From: Gloeobacterales cyanobacterium ES-bin-313
GTDB lineage: Bacteria > Cyanobacteriota > Cyanobacteriia > Gloeobacterales > Gloeobacteraceae
DNA: 42,510 bases
NCBI GenBank assembly: GCA_014379585.1
Contig: JACMLN010000169.1
Span: 1-42,510, forward strand
Direction: 5' to 3'
Shown one piece after another: positions 13,875 through 21,978 of the stretch (positions are counted from its first letter, which is position 1; each line of letters starts with the position of its first letter). Under the pieces are notes generated by a model. It did no database searches. It was not told the origin of the DNA and saw nothing but the letters and a program-made list of their open reading frames with translations. A program made the position numbers and the translations under genes.

Positions 13875-16049
13875 TCATGGAGAGGGATTTTGGGTGCCTA
13901 TAGGCTTAAAAGTTGCTGTACCTGCTGGAGTTGTGACGCTAATAATTTTGATCATTTCTCCACTCATCAAAATAGCGTTGATTTGGGTATTAGAGTTTAC
14001 AAAAAATAAGCGCGCAGCGATACCGTCGATCATGACTGAGGTCGCTCCCAGCAAGTTGTTACCACTGATGCTGACAGCTTGGGAAAATGGAGCGTCCACA
14101 ATTGCCAAACTCGAAATCGTCGGTCGCGAAGGAACAGCTAAGTTAGGGTTACTTGTAACCGAGGTATCAGGGGTGATATCAGGGTTATACAACTCCGCAC
14201 TGCTGAAAGAAGTGACCCCAGTCAAGAATGCAATGATGTCGTTTCCTCCAACCACCAGAACTTTGCCGTTCTTTAGTAATGTTGCTGTGTGTCTTGCCCG
14301 ATTCTTGCTCATAGAGGCAGTGATAGTCCAAGCGTCAGTTGTTGGGTCGTATAACTCTGCACTGCTTAAATAGCTAACACCGCCCATGCTTTTGCTGTTA
14401 AAGATGCCTCCCCCGGTGACAAGAACCTTTCCACTAGTCAGCAATGTAGCAACTTGACCAAACCTAGGGGTCATCATAGAGCTAGTAGCACTCCAAGTGC
14501 CAGTTTGTAGGTTGTATACCTCTGCACCATTAGAAGAGATGCTGTTATTGTATCTACCTACTATCAAAACTTTGCCATTGCCCAGTAACGTCGCTGTATG
14601 TCCCCACCTAGTTTCGTTCATCGAGACAGTTGTGTTCCACATGTTTGTTGCTGGGTCGTATAACTCCGCACTGCTTAAATCAACTGGGGTTCCGATTTTG
14701 CCACCATTGTTTTGTCCTCCTGCGATGAGCACCTTACCATTTGCTAGCAAAGTTGATGTATGACGGAAGCGAGGAGTTTTCATAGAGGCAGTTGCCGTCC
14801 ACATGCCAGTTTGCGGGTTGTAGATCTCAGAACTGTCCAAGTCAACTGAGCCTGCTCCCCCAGCTATAAACTCCTTGCTGCCAAATACGGTATTTCTGCG
14901 TCCTCCTGTCACAAGGAGTTTACCGTTGGATAGTAACGAGGCTGCGTGCCCCCACCTTGGCGTAGCCATTGAGCCAGTAACGCTCCAAGTTCCTGTAGAT
15001 GAGTCATACAGCTCTGCACTTCCATTGTCAAACCCACCTACAACAAGCACCTTGCCATTATTCAATAATGTCGCTGTATGTTCATGAACCATGGACATGG
15101 AGCCAGTGTTTGTCCAAGTACCAGTCTGAGGGCTGTAGATTTCTGCACTCTTTTGATAACTGCTGCTATTTTGTCCCCCTACCACCAGAACTGTGCCATT
15201 CGGCAACAAGGTCGCCGTGTGGAATTCTCTGCCCTTGCCTAGTTCACCTGTAGCTGACCAAGTTGGATCCACTACGAGTGGGTAGCGTAATCCTTCAGGA
15301 TCTACCGTCAAACGCAAACGCTTGCCTCCTTCGAGTAACTGCAAGTGGACTGCTGAATCACTGCGCCGCCCGCTGCTATCTACTAACCAGGGTCGCTCGA
15401 TAAGTACACCCCTACCCTGAGCGTCTAGAAATGCGACTCCGCGCCCGATAGAATGCATCTGAACTCCCTGCCCTACCCGCACTCGATAGTCAAAGACCCT
15501 CGGGGCAGTGCTATTTCGTAGATACAAAAATTCTTCGCTCCTGCCTAAGTTGACAACTTGAAGGCTATCAGTGCTTGGATAGGCATTTTTATAGACAAGC
15601 GTTTTACCCTGTAGTTCGGCTTTTGATGTTGATGATCCAAGTGGTTGCACCTCGATCCTCACTGCTCCTCGTTCCACAACAATGGAGCCGTTGTAATGCT
15701 TTGGTAAGAATAGTTGCAGCTTGCATCTTTTAGCCATGGACAGCCACGCCTCTTGCTCAGGAGGCTTTAGTCCTGTTGGATGATGAATATCACTGAACGC
15801 TGTTGCTGCAAGCCCTGCGACTGTTTGCTTATCGAAGCGTCGTGTAGTTTGGGTCCACGATACTACACCTTGTAATTGCTGACGAAGGCTTGGGAATTGT
15901 CTAGCAAGGGTACAGATAAGGCAATCTGTTCGAACGTTATCAGAGAATTGATCCGTGAGGGTAGCTGAACGTAGAGGCGCCAGATCCATGAAGACGATGA
16001 GCAAAGCAGAAATCAGACTTAACCATCGCCACGAAAGGGTAGAAATCAT
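13875..16049 (-). CDS. Kelch-repeat surface protein K1 (7 Kelch units, one IPT domain)
   Basis: A 724-residue exported protein of the four-member Kelch family. The signal peptide is MISTLSWRWLSLISALLIVF..., then DCLICTLARQFPSLRQQL with the conserved Cys-x2-Cys. A beta-rich module follows with [35 protein letters not shown] and LRYPLVVDPTW. From about residue 268, seven Kelch units of ~50 residues ([28 protein letters not shown]) would form one propeller. A C-terminal IPT/TIG-like domain begins near PTISSLAIVDAP. The SD GGAG lies 7 nt before the ATG. The 5' leader resembles that of K2 for about 190 nt. The stop overlaps a downstream ATG (ATGA). The ligand is unknown; Kelch propellers usually bind protein or carbohydrate. 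Confidence 0.9.
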   Translation of the reverse strand: MISTLSWRWLSLISALLIVFMDLAPLRSATLTDQFSDNVRTDCLICTLARQFPSLRQQLQGVVSWTQTTRRFDKQTVAGLAATAFSDIHHPTGLKPPEQEAWLSMAKRCKLQLFLPKHYNGSIVVERGAVRIEVQPLGSSTSKAELQGKTLVYKNAYPSTDSLQVVNLGRSEEFLYLRNSTAPRVFDYRVRVGQGVQMHSIGRGVAFLDAQGRGVLIERPWLVDSSGRRSDSAVHLQLLEGGKRLRLTVDPEGLRYPLVVDPTWSATGELGKGREFHTATLLPNGTVLVVGGQNSSSYQKSAEIYSPQTGTWTNTGSMSMVHEHTATLLNNGKVLVVGGFDNGSAELYDSSTGTWSVTGSMATPRWGHAASLLSNGKLLVTGGRRNTVFGSKEFIAGGAGSVDLDSSEIYNPQTGMWTATASMKTPRFRHTSTLLANGKVLIAGGQNNGGKIGTPVDLSSAELYDPATNMWNTTVSMNETRWGHTATLLGNGKVLIVGRYNNSISSNGAEVYNLQTGTWSATSSMMTPRFGQVATLLTSGKVLVTGGGIFNSKSMGGVSYLSSAELYDPTTDAWTITASMSKNRARHTATLLKNGKVLVVGGNDIIAFLTGVTSFSSAELYNPDITPDTSVTSNPNLAVPSRPTISSLAIVDAPFSQAVSISGNNLLGATSVMIDGIAARLFFVNSNTQINAILMSGEMIKIISVTTPAGTATFKPIGTQNPSP

Positions 16050-16238
16050 TAATAGACTCCAAAGTAGAAATGCAAATCAGGTAAGATAAGTAACGCTTTC
16101 TCGAATCAGGCTTGAAGAAGGAATCCTGAACATTCAAACTTCAACGTTTCTAGTTTTAGTGGGGGTTTAGGCTTGTGAAGAGCTTGGCCTACTGCTTAGA
16201 GTGAGTTGGTGGGTTTCTTTGCTGGGAGGTGTGCTTTT
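16050..16238 (-). promoter_or_regulatory. K1 leader, homologous to the K2 leader
   Basis: On the minus strand this region shares ordered blocks with 18404-18602: AGCACACCTCCCAGCAAAGA far upstream, GAGAAAGCGTTACT in the middle, and TTTCTACTTTGGAGTCTA with the SD just before the ATG. The blocks lie at nearly the same distances from both ATGs. The core promoter was not identified. Confidence 0.55.
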
Positions 16239-16270
16239 TAAATAAAGATTCAGAAGAAGCAAATTTGCGT

Positions 16271-16317
16271 AAAAAAGCTAAATGTGTATCGTAGTGTGGT
16301 TAGCACTATAGCGATAC
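16271..16317 (-). terminator. Possible terminator after the overlapping gene pair
   Basis: GTATCG-TAGTG pairs with CACTA-CGATAC (16286-16317) as an 11-bp stem with a 3-nt bulge. On the minus strand a run of six T follows about 9 nt after the stem. It lies about 190 nt downstream of the stop at 16505 and upstream of the K1 leader. The rest of 16239-16504 shows no gene. Confidence 0.45.
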
Positions 16318-16504
16318 GTCCTCACTTTTGTCAAGCAAGAATTCCTTGTCTTGTCTGATCTTATTTTCAGTACGGGCAATAAGACCGATCTTTCGAAGCA
16401 GAAGTGGTGTGGTTTGCAGATTTGCTATTTTGCCGTCATCTCATCCAAAAAATGATGCGTAGGCCGATCTGTAAGTGCGCTCAAAATTCGCAATTTCCCT
16501 CTTG

Positions 16505-17242
16505 TTAGTACTTGTTGAAGATTGATCTATTTGAGTTTACTTTCATGAAAACAGAGCCATAGAAATGTTCTTGCTGCATTTGAATTTTCGCATCTGCGAA
16601 AATTGCAGCGATCAAGGCTCGCGATAAATTGCCATTAAAAAGTTGGTGAGATGCTTCTGAAAGATCACTAGTCCCATTTGTTTCGATAAACGCTTCCAAA
16701 AGCTGAACATCGCGCTCCACAGTTTCTTCGTGGGCTTGGGCCTGAATCTCTTTGAGCGTGACTTGTTTTTCTGGTCCAAGGTCTTTTAGCAAATGGTCAT
16801 CTTCTCCAACTAGCCCAGCCTCTCCCACATTCCTTTCAAGCCTAGGCAAAGCCTGCCAATCTTCTCTAGATCCAAGTCTTCTCAGAGGTGCATAGTCTGT
16901 GGTTTGGCGGGCGAGGTCTCGGAAAATTGCAAAGATGTCTGCAACCGGACTGGGTGGAGATTCAAGCAATTGCCATTTGAGTTTTAGAAGACGTGCTGAC
17001 TCGTAGAAGGCTCGACCTGCTCTGGGTAAATCCGCTTGTTTCCAGAGCACCCGGTCAATTCTGGCCAGGACTTTGTCAATCTGAAAATCCTCTGGGGGCA
17101 AACACTCCAGGTATTCGAGCAGGTCAGCGACAAAATCCGACCCATTATCGTTCCTGATGGAGCGGACAGGGGCGAAGGGGGCACTCCAGACTAGATCTGA
17201 TTCTGGGTTCTGGTTCTGCGAGTCGGGCGATGCGCCAATCAC
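16505..17242 (-). CDS. Hypothetical protein, second gene of an overlapping pair
   Basis: A 245-residue soluble, mostly helical protein of unknown function. The GTG start at 17242 is well supported by GAAGGAG 7 nt upstream, although it lies 98 nt inside the 3' end of the preceding gene in another frame. Features seen are LPPEDFQIDKVLARIDRVLW, DLPRAGRAFYESARLLKLKW and, near the C-terminus, a compact segment ETNGTSDLSEASHQLFNGN followed by AAIFADAKIQMQQEHFYG. The style is that of conserved hypothetical proteins found with the partner gene, but I cannot name a family. The overlap implies translational coupling. Confidence 0.7.
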   Translation of the reverse strand: MIGASPDSQNQNPESDLVWSAPFAPVRSIRNDNGSDFVADLLEYLECLPPEDFQIDKVLARIDRVLWKQADLPRAGRAFYESARLLKLKWQLLESPPSPVADIFAIFRDLARQTTDYAPLRRLGSREDWQALPRLERNVGEAGLVGEDDHLLKDLGPEKQVTLKEIQAQAHEETVERDVQLLEAFIETNGTSDLSEASHQLFNGNLSRALIAAIFADAKIQMQQEHFYGSVFMKVNSNRSIFNKY

Positions 17243-17858
17243 TGAGAACTCCTTCTATCCAAGAGCGGATCTCGGTTGGTTTGAGGTTGAAAAGATGCTG
17301 ATGTCGGGTATCCAAACATTTTTTCTGATTCCATAATTCGATGGTCATGGCATGGGGTGGGGAACTGCGGGTGCCATCGACTGTGTAAAGATAGGCAATC
17401 GCGGCTGTGCCGATCACCCTTGAGATCGGTTGAATGCCTGCTTCGGCTTTTTGGTGAGCTGCAACTAATCTGGCGCGAAGGGCTGCTGATTTTGCCGTTT
17501 GTGCTTGGCCAATGGTCAGTCTTTCTGAGGCTTCACGCAACACAGCGATGGCTTGCTCAACTTCAGCATAGAAAGCTTCGGTAGGATCGAATAACAAAGC
17601 GGCATCGCGTTCCAAGATCGAAGCGACATCAGCGAATTTAGCAGCACAGAGCAAAGCCTCTCCACCGACTTTCTCAATATGAGCTTTGCCGCTTTGCTTC
17701 CGGTAATTGCGGACATGGCGTTCGTTGCGGGAGGCTTTATTTTTGGCATCCCACCTTCGACGGGGGCATTTTTTCGGATCCCAGCAGTCGAACTTGGCTT
17801 TCACCTCCTTGGCTGAGAGCAGGCAGCACTCTTTACATGGACCTGGGGATGAAGCCAT
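17145..17858 (-). CDS. Hypothetical protein with Cys-rich N-terminus, first gene of an overlapping pair
   Basis: A 237-residue soluble protein. The N-terminus has a possible zinc-binding knuckle: GPCKECCLLSAKEVKAKFDC followed by WDPKKCPRRRW, i.e. C-x2-CC and two more Cys. A strongly basic stretch comes next (KNKASRNERHVRNYRKQSGK), which would suit nucleic-acid binding. The rest is helical. The ATG at 17858 has AGAGGA 9 nt upstream; the TTG one codon before it is less likely. The 3' end overlaps the next gene by 98 nt. A 29-bp repeat containing two ATGCGTAT half-sites lies 63 bp upstream and may be its operator. No family is recognised. Confidence 0.7.
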   Translation of the reverse strand: MASSPGPCKECCLLSAKEVKAKFDCWDPKKCPRRRWDAKNKASRNERHVRNYRKQSGKAHIEKVGGEALLCAAKFADVASILERDAALLFDPTEAFYAEVEQAIAVLREASERLTIGQAQTAKSAALRARLVAAHQKAEAGIQPISRVIGTAAIAYLYTVDGTRSSPPHAMTIELWNQKKCLDTRHQHLFNLKPTEIRSWIEGVLSDWRIARLAEPEPRIRSSLECPLRPCPLHQER

Positions 17859-17920
17859 CAATGCAGATCCTCTAGAAGCCTTTTGCAGCGGGTTTCAAGG
17901 CTCATTCATCACAATATCAC

Positions 17921-17949
17921 AGTTATTTTATGCGTATTTTATGCGTATA
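17921..17949 (+). repeat. Direct repeat with tandem ATGCGTAT, copy 1
   Basis: The sequence is AGTTATTTTATGCGTATTTT followed by ATGCGTAT. It matches 21731-21759 in all but one substitution and one inserted A, in the same orientation and 3.8 kb apart, with the Kelch K2 gene between. The two inner ATGCGTAT boxes are one helical turn apart. Confidence 0.7.
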
Positions 17950-18403
17950 GCTTTACCCCTAAACAGCTATTGAGAAGGGAAATACTCAATACTTCGATTG
18001 GATATAGCACGGTGTGAGTAGATGTTCACCAACGAGGGCAAATCTATGGCAGAGGCTTCTCCATGCTGGCTCGACGCTGAACTACCATTAAATTTTGCCC
18101 TTTCCCCTGATCAGACTTTCAAGAGACAATCTCTAGATTTTTCAAGGTTGTTTTGGCTGAGCACCGCACTTCGCTCCCTGACAATCGGCACAGCCTGGAT
18201 TTCTGCAATGGTTTTGAGCAAAGCCTAGACTCTGTCATGATTACGGCTGAACGTCGCACCGACTTTCTGGTGAGTTCCCAAGATCAAAACGAGTCATTGC
18301 GTCTTGACATAAGTTAAAATGCATCGCTGTAGTTCTATACAAGCTGCAACATCAGATCAAGTGCTATTGTCTAAAAATTACTCTTTCTTTCTACCCCCCC
18401 TCA
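17950..18403. other. Intergenic stretch with weak coding traces
   Basis: No confident gene. A frame at 18022-18228 (+) and an overlapping stop-free frame ending near 18318 could be fragments of one decayed gene (the second reads ...VVLAEHRTSLPDNRHSLDF...), but neither has a recognisable domain and the second has no early start codon. Confidence 0.3.
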
Positions 18404-18602
18404 AAGAGCACACCCCCAGCGAAGAAACTCGCAAACTCGCTTTAAGATTCGAGGACAAGCTTTATCTTGTCGCTTAAGACCTACTGAAGCAAGTAACGCT
18501 CAAAACTGAGCACCAACTAACGCTTATCTAATTTGTCTTGAGAAAGTATTACCAATCTGGTTTTTGCCTTGCTGAACTGCCTTTCTATTTAGGAGTCTAA
18601 CC
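18404..18602 (+). promoter_or_regulatory. K2 leader, homologous to the K1 leader
   Basis: It shares ordered blocks with the K1 leader, including GAGCACACCCCCAGCGAAGA (18404 onwards), GAGAAAGTATTACC, and TTTCTATTTAGGAGTCTAA with the SD (AGGAG, 18591-18595), 7 nt before the ATG. An extra feature here is a small palindrome, GACAAG-CTTTAT-CTTGTC, near 18455-18473. Confidence 0.55.
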
Positions 18603-21437
18603 ATGTTCTTTTCCCTCTCACGCCGCTGGTTCAGCCTCTTTGCTACTTTGGTTATTGTTCTTGCAAACTTGACGCCTCTAGGTGCTGCTGCCTTCATAAA
18701 CTCGGTGCCCAAAAGGGGAGCAGCAGATTGCCTGAGCTGTTTGCTTGCTGAACAATTTCCTGGGCTTCGCCAACAATTGCAAGGGGAGATGCCATGGAAG
18801 GTGGTCAAACAGCGCTTCGGCAAGCGCATGGCTGTAGGATTTACGACAACACTTGCGACCAGCATACAACCACCAAAAGATTTGCAGCCGCTTGAAAAAC
18901 AAGCGTGGATGGCTATGACTGAGCGGAAGCAGCTGAAACTGTTTATGCCACGGCAATACAACCATTCCACTATCGTTGAAATGGGGGCGATTCGGCTGGA
19001 AGTAAAGCCCATTGGAGCACAGTCAGTTAGAGCTGAGCTTCAGGGAAAGGTTCTCGTCTACAAGAATGCCTTTCCAAACACCGATAGTCTTCAGGTCGTT
19101 AAGCAGGGTAAGAGCGAAGAATTTTTGTACCTGCGCAACAAGACCGCGCCGAGAGTTTTCGACTACCGGGTACAGGTAGGACAGGGAGTACATGTGCAAT
19201 CTGTGGCAGGCGGCGTTGCATTTTTAGACAGCCACGGCAAGGGGGTACGTATCGAGCGGCCTTGGTTGATCGACAGTACAGGACAACGTAGTGAATCGGC
19301 AGTGCATTGGCAGGTTCTAGAGAAAGGAAAGCATCTTCGGTTAGTAGTCGAGCCTGAGGGATTGCACTATCCGCTGTTGGTGGACCCCACTTGGACCACC
19401 ACTGCTTCTCTCAGTACACCTAGGGCAGGTCACACAGCCACTTTATTGCCCAACAGCAAGGTGCTTGTGGTCGGGGGAAGCAACAGCAGCACTTTAAGCA
19501 GTGCAGAGGTGTACGACCCATCGACAGGTATTTGGAATACGACAGGCTCGATGAGCATAGGGAGATACGGTCACACAGCCACACTGCTAAAAAATGGCAA
19601 GGTTCTGGTAGCAGGAGGAAGAGACAGCGACGCTGTCTCAAGCAGTGCAGAGGTGTACGACCCATCGACAGGTATTTGGAATACAACAGGCTTATTGAGT
19701 GCAGCTCGGTACGCTCACACAGCGACATTACTACCAAATGGCAAAGTCCTGGTTGCAGGAGGAGGAATCGGCGGAAATAGCTTCAGCAGCGCGGAGTTGT
19801 ACAACCCATCGACAGGTACTTGGAGCAACACTACTTCCATGAGTACGCTCAGGGAATCTCACACATCAACCTTATTGAAAAATGGCAAGGTGCTTGTTGT
19901 AGGCGGCAGCTTCTACCGGAACGACGATGGTGGTGGTGCCACTTGGGGCGGTTTGAGCAGTGCGGAGTTGTATGACCCAGCAATAGGCACCTGGAGCGAC
20001 ACTGGTTCCATGAGGACAGTGAGATACGGTCACAAAGCAACGTTATTGAACAATGGTAAGGTTCTCGTGGCGGGGGGACTCGATGTCAGTGGGTTAAGCA
20101 GTGCTGAGCTGTACACACCTGAGACTGGAGTATGGAGCACCACAGGTTCCATGAGTTTAGCAAGGTACGACCACACAGCCACCTTATTAAAAAATGGCAA
20201 GGTTCTCGTTGTAGGAAACGCCTCTGACTACAACAGTACAAACAGTGCAGAATTGTACGATCCTGCAACAGGTCTGTGGCTCAGAACTGCCACCATGATC
20301 GTGCCGAGATCCAGTCACACAGCAACATTACTGAAAAGTGGCAAGGTGCTTGTGGTAGGGGGAGGCGACGGCAGTAGCATTTTAAGCAGTACGGAATTGT
20401 TCTCCCCATTGGCTCGGACCTGGAGTGCCACGAGTTTCATGACCTCAGCTAGGGTGTACCATACAGCGACTTTATTGCTGAATGGAAAGGTTCTAGTAAC
20501 GGGTGGCTTTAACTTCAACATCGGTGGTAGCGGCAATTTGAGTAGTGCAGAATTGTACGATCCGATAACTGGTATCTGGAACACCACAGGCTCCATGAAC
20601 GCAACCAGATACATTCACACAGCCACATTACTCCCAAATGGCAAGGTGCTTGTGACGGGAGGAGTAAGTAGCAACACGAGTGCGGCAGAGTTGTACGATC
20701 CAGCAGTGGGCACTTGGACTTATACATCCTCTATGATTACGAATAGGGAAGGTCACACAGCCACATTACTCCCAAATGGCAAGGTGCTTGTGGTTGGAGG
20801 CAACGTCGGGGAATTGAGCACTGCTGAATTGTACGATGCAACAACAGGTGTATGGAGTAGTACGGGATCCCTTAACACCGTAAGGTACTTTTTCACAGCA
20901 ACCTTATTGAAAAATGGCAAGGTGTTGGTGACAGGAGGACAAAATGGCCTCAGTATTTTCAGTAGTGCGCAAGTGTATGATCCGGCTTTAGGTACTTGGA
21001 GCGATACTGCTTCCATGAATACGGACAGGTCAGGTCACAAAGCAACGTTACTGGCAAATGGCAAGGTACTTGTTTCAGGGGGCTACAACGACAGCGAAAC
21101 TTTGAGCAGTGCAGAAGTATACGATCCAGTTGCGGGCACTTGGAGCACCACAGGTTCCATGAGTACAGTTAGGGAATCTCACACATTAACCTTATTAAAA
21201 AATGGCAAGGTGCTTGTCGCAGGGGGAAGAGGTGATAGTACCGGTACTACAGAGTTGTATGACCCAATAACAGGGACTTGGGGTAGCACTTCTCCCCTGT
21301 TTGTGCTTCGGTACTCGCAAACGGCCACGTTGCTAAAAAACGGCAATGTCCTTTTAGCGGGGGGCGACGGCGGTAGCGATGGTGGCGAACTGGACAGTGC
21401 TGAGATATACGGCTTATTGAGTGTTTCTCCTCCATAG
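18603..21437 (+). CDS. Kelch-repeat surface protein K2 (14 Kelch units)
   Basis: A 944-residue exported protein. The signal peptide ([20 protein letters not shown]...) is followed by [18 protein letters not shown] with the conserved Cys pair. The N-terminal module is shared with the paralogues ([50 protein letters not shown]). From about residue 262, fourteen Kelch units of 46-53 residues run to the end, enough for two seven-bladed propellers. There is no C-terminal IPT domain; the protein simply ends [13 protein letters not shown]. Units 1-2 share a 45-nt block that is identical at 19496-19540 and 19640-19684, a sign of recent unit duplication. AGGAG precedes the ATG. The gene is bracketed by direct repeats at 17921 and 21731. 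Confidence 0.92.
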   Translation: MFFSLSRRWFSLFATLVIVLANLTPLGAAAFINSVPKRGAADCLSCLLAEQFPGLRQQLQGEMPWKVVKQRFGKRMAVGFTTTLATSIQPPKDLQPLEKQAWMAMTERKQLKLFMPRQYNHSTIVEMGAIRLEVKPIGAQSVRAELQGKVLVYKNAFPNTDSLQVVKQGKSEEFLYLRNKTAPRVFDYRVQVGQGVHVQSVAGGVAFLDSHGKGVRIERPWLIDSTGQRSESAVHWQVLEKGKHLRLVVEPEGLHYPLLVDPTWTTTASLSTPRAGHTATLLPNSKVLVVGGSNSSTLSSAEVYDPSTGIWNTTGSMSIGRYGHTATLLKNGKVLVAGGRDSDAVSSSAEVYDPSTGIWNTTGLLSAARYAHTATLLPNGKVLVAGGGIGGNSFSSAELYNPSTGTWSNTTSMSTLRESHTSTLLKNGKVLVVGGSFYRNDDGGGATWGGLSSAELYDPAIGTWSDTGSMRTVRYGHKATLLNNGKVLVAGGLDVSGLSSAELYTPETGVWSTTGSMSLARYDHTATLLKNGKVLVVGNASDYNSTNSAELYDPATGLWLRTATMIVPRSSHTATLLKSGKVLVVGGGDGSSILSSTELFSPLARTWSATSFMTSARVYHTATLLLNGKVLVTGGFNFNIGGSGNLSSAELYDPITGIWNTTGSMNATRYIHTATLLPNGKVLVTGGVSSNTSAAELYDPAVGTWTYTSSMITNREGHTATLLPNGKVLVVGGNVGELSTAELYDATTGVWSSTGSLNTVRYFFTATLLKNGKVLVTGGQNGLSIFSSAQVYDPALGTWSDTASMNTDRSGHKATLLANGKVLVSGGYNDSETLSSAEVYDPVAGTWSTTGSMSTVRESHTLTLLKNGKVLVAGGRGDSTGTTELYDPITGTWGSTSPLFVLRYSQTATLLKNGNVLLAGGDGGSDGGELDSAEIYGLLSVSPP

Positions 21438-21730
21438 CAAATTCATGAGGATCAAGGTGCCCTAGTGCAAGCGCCCTGGCGTAAACCTCTCTCCAACAAC
21501 CTTTGATATGAGTGGGCTGGACGAATGGATCAAAGAACAACACGCTAAGGGGGTTGCGAGTAGTTAAGTCCCCCAGGGTGGCGTGCCGGGTGAGTAGACG
21601 ATTAGATGATCAGACAATCTTGTCCCTAACCCATCCACACCCTTGAATCAGCACGTTGCTAAATGCACTTGAGCACAAGGTTTCAGCCACTTCCGCCTAA
21701 TCTGGTTGTACCTTGCAAGAGTATACCCCA
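21438..21730. other. Intergenic stretch after K2
   Basis: About 290 bp without a supported gene. A 19-codon frame near 21509-21568 (MSGLDEWIKEQHAKG...) looks like the first helix of a truncated gene but is too short to assign. Confidence 0.3.
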
Positions 21731-21760
21731 AGTTAGTTTATGCGTATTTTAATGCGTATT
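21731..21760 (+). repeat. Direct repeat with tandem ATGCGTAT, copy 2
   Basis: This is the counterpart of 17921-17949 (AGTTAGTTTATGCGTATTTT, then AATGCGTAT). It lies 300 bp after K2 and upstream of a terminator and an insertion sequence. There is no gene next to it that would explain it as an operator. Confidence 0.7.
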
Positions 21761-21814
21761 AAATGAGCAGGTTTCTAAATGCGGTAAATGGGTTTTGAAG
21801 TGGAGAAAAGGGGT

Positions 21815-21853
21815 GTTGATTGCGAAAATGTCTCTTCTCGCAATCAACTTTTT
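21815..21853 (+). terminator. Rho-independent terminator upstream of the IS
   Basis: A perfect 11-bp stem, GTTGATTGCGA (21815-21825) and TCGCAATCAAC (21838-21848), with a 12-nt loop and TTTTT at 21849-21853. It is about 380 nt from the K2 stop, so it could end the K2 transcript or belong to a lost gene. Confidence 0.75.
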
Positions 21854-21978
21854 CATCAACCAACTCTTTCTGATATCATGTAACCGATTGTCCATGAGGT
21901 AACGATGATTGTGCCTTTCAACCAAAACGAACTCCCTCCCGAACCCGTTTCGCTAATGCGGATAACCGTAGTAACGAA

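Noticed and set aside
13861-15253. Plus-strand ORFs with a repeating SNVAVC / SYNSALLK pattern
   Set aside because: They are antisense shadows of the K1 Kelch units; the periodicity comes from the true repeats on the other strand. The same applies to ORFs opposite K2 and K3.
18022-18318. Possible gene or decayed gene in two frames
   Set aside because: No domain, no SD, no start in the second frame; stop-free length is within chance. Kept only as a note on the intergenic region.
18603-21437. Regularly spaced repeats suggesting a CRISPR-like array
   Set aside because: The unit is ~144-160 bp, in frame, protein-coding and diverged; it is the Kelch array.
21509-21568. Short frame MSGLDEWIKEQHAKG
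   Set aside because: 19 codons only; too short to tell from chance.
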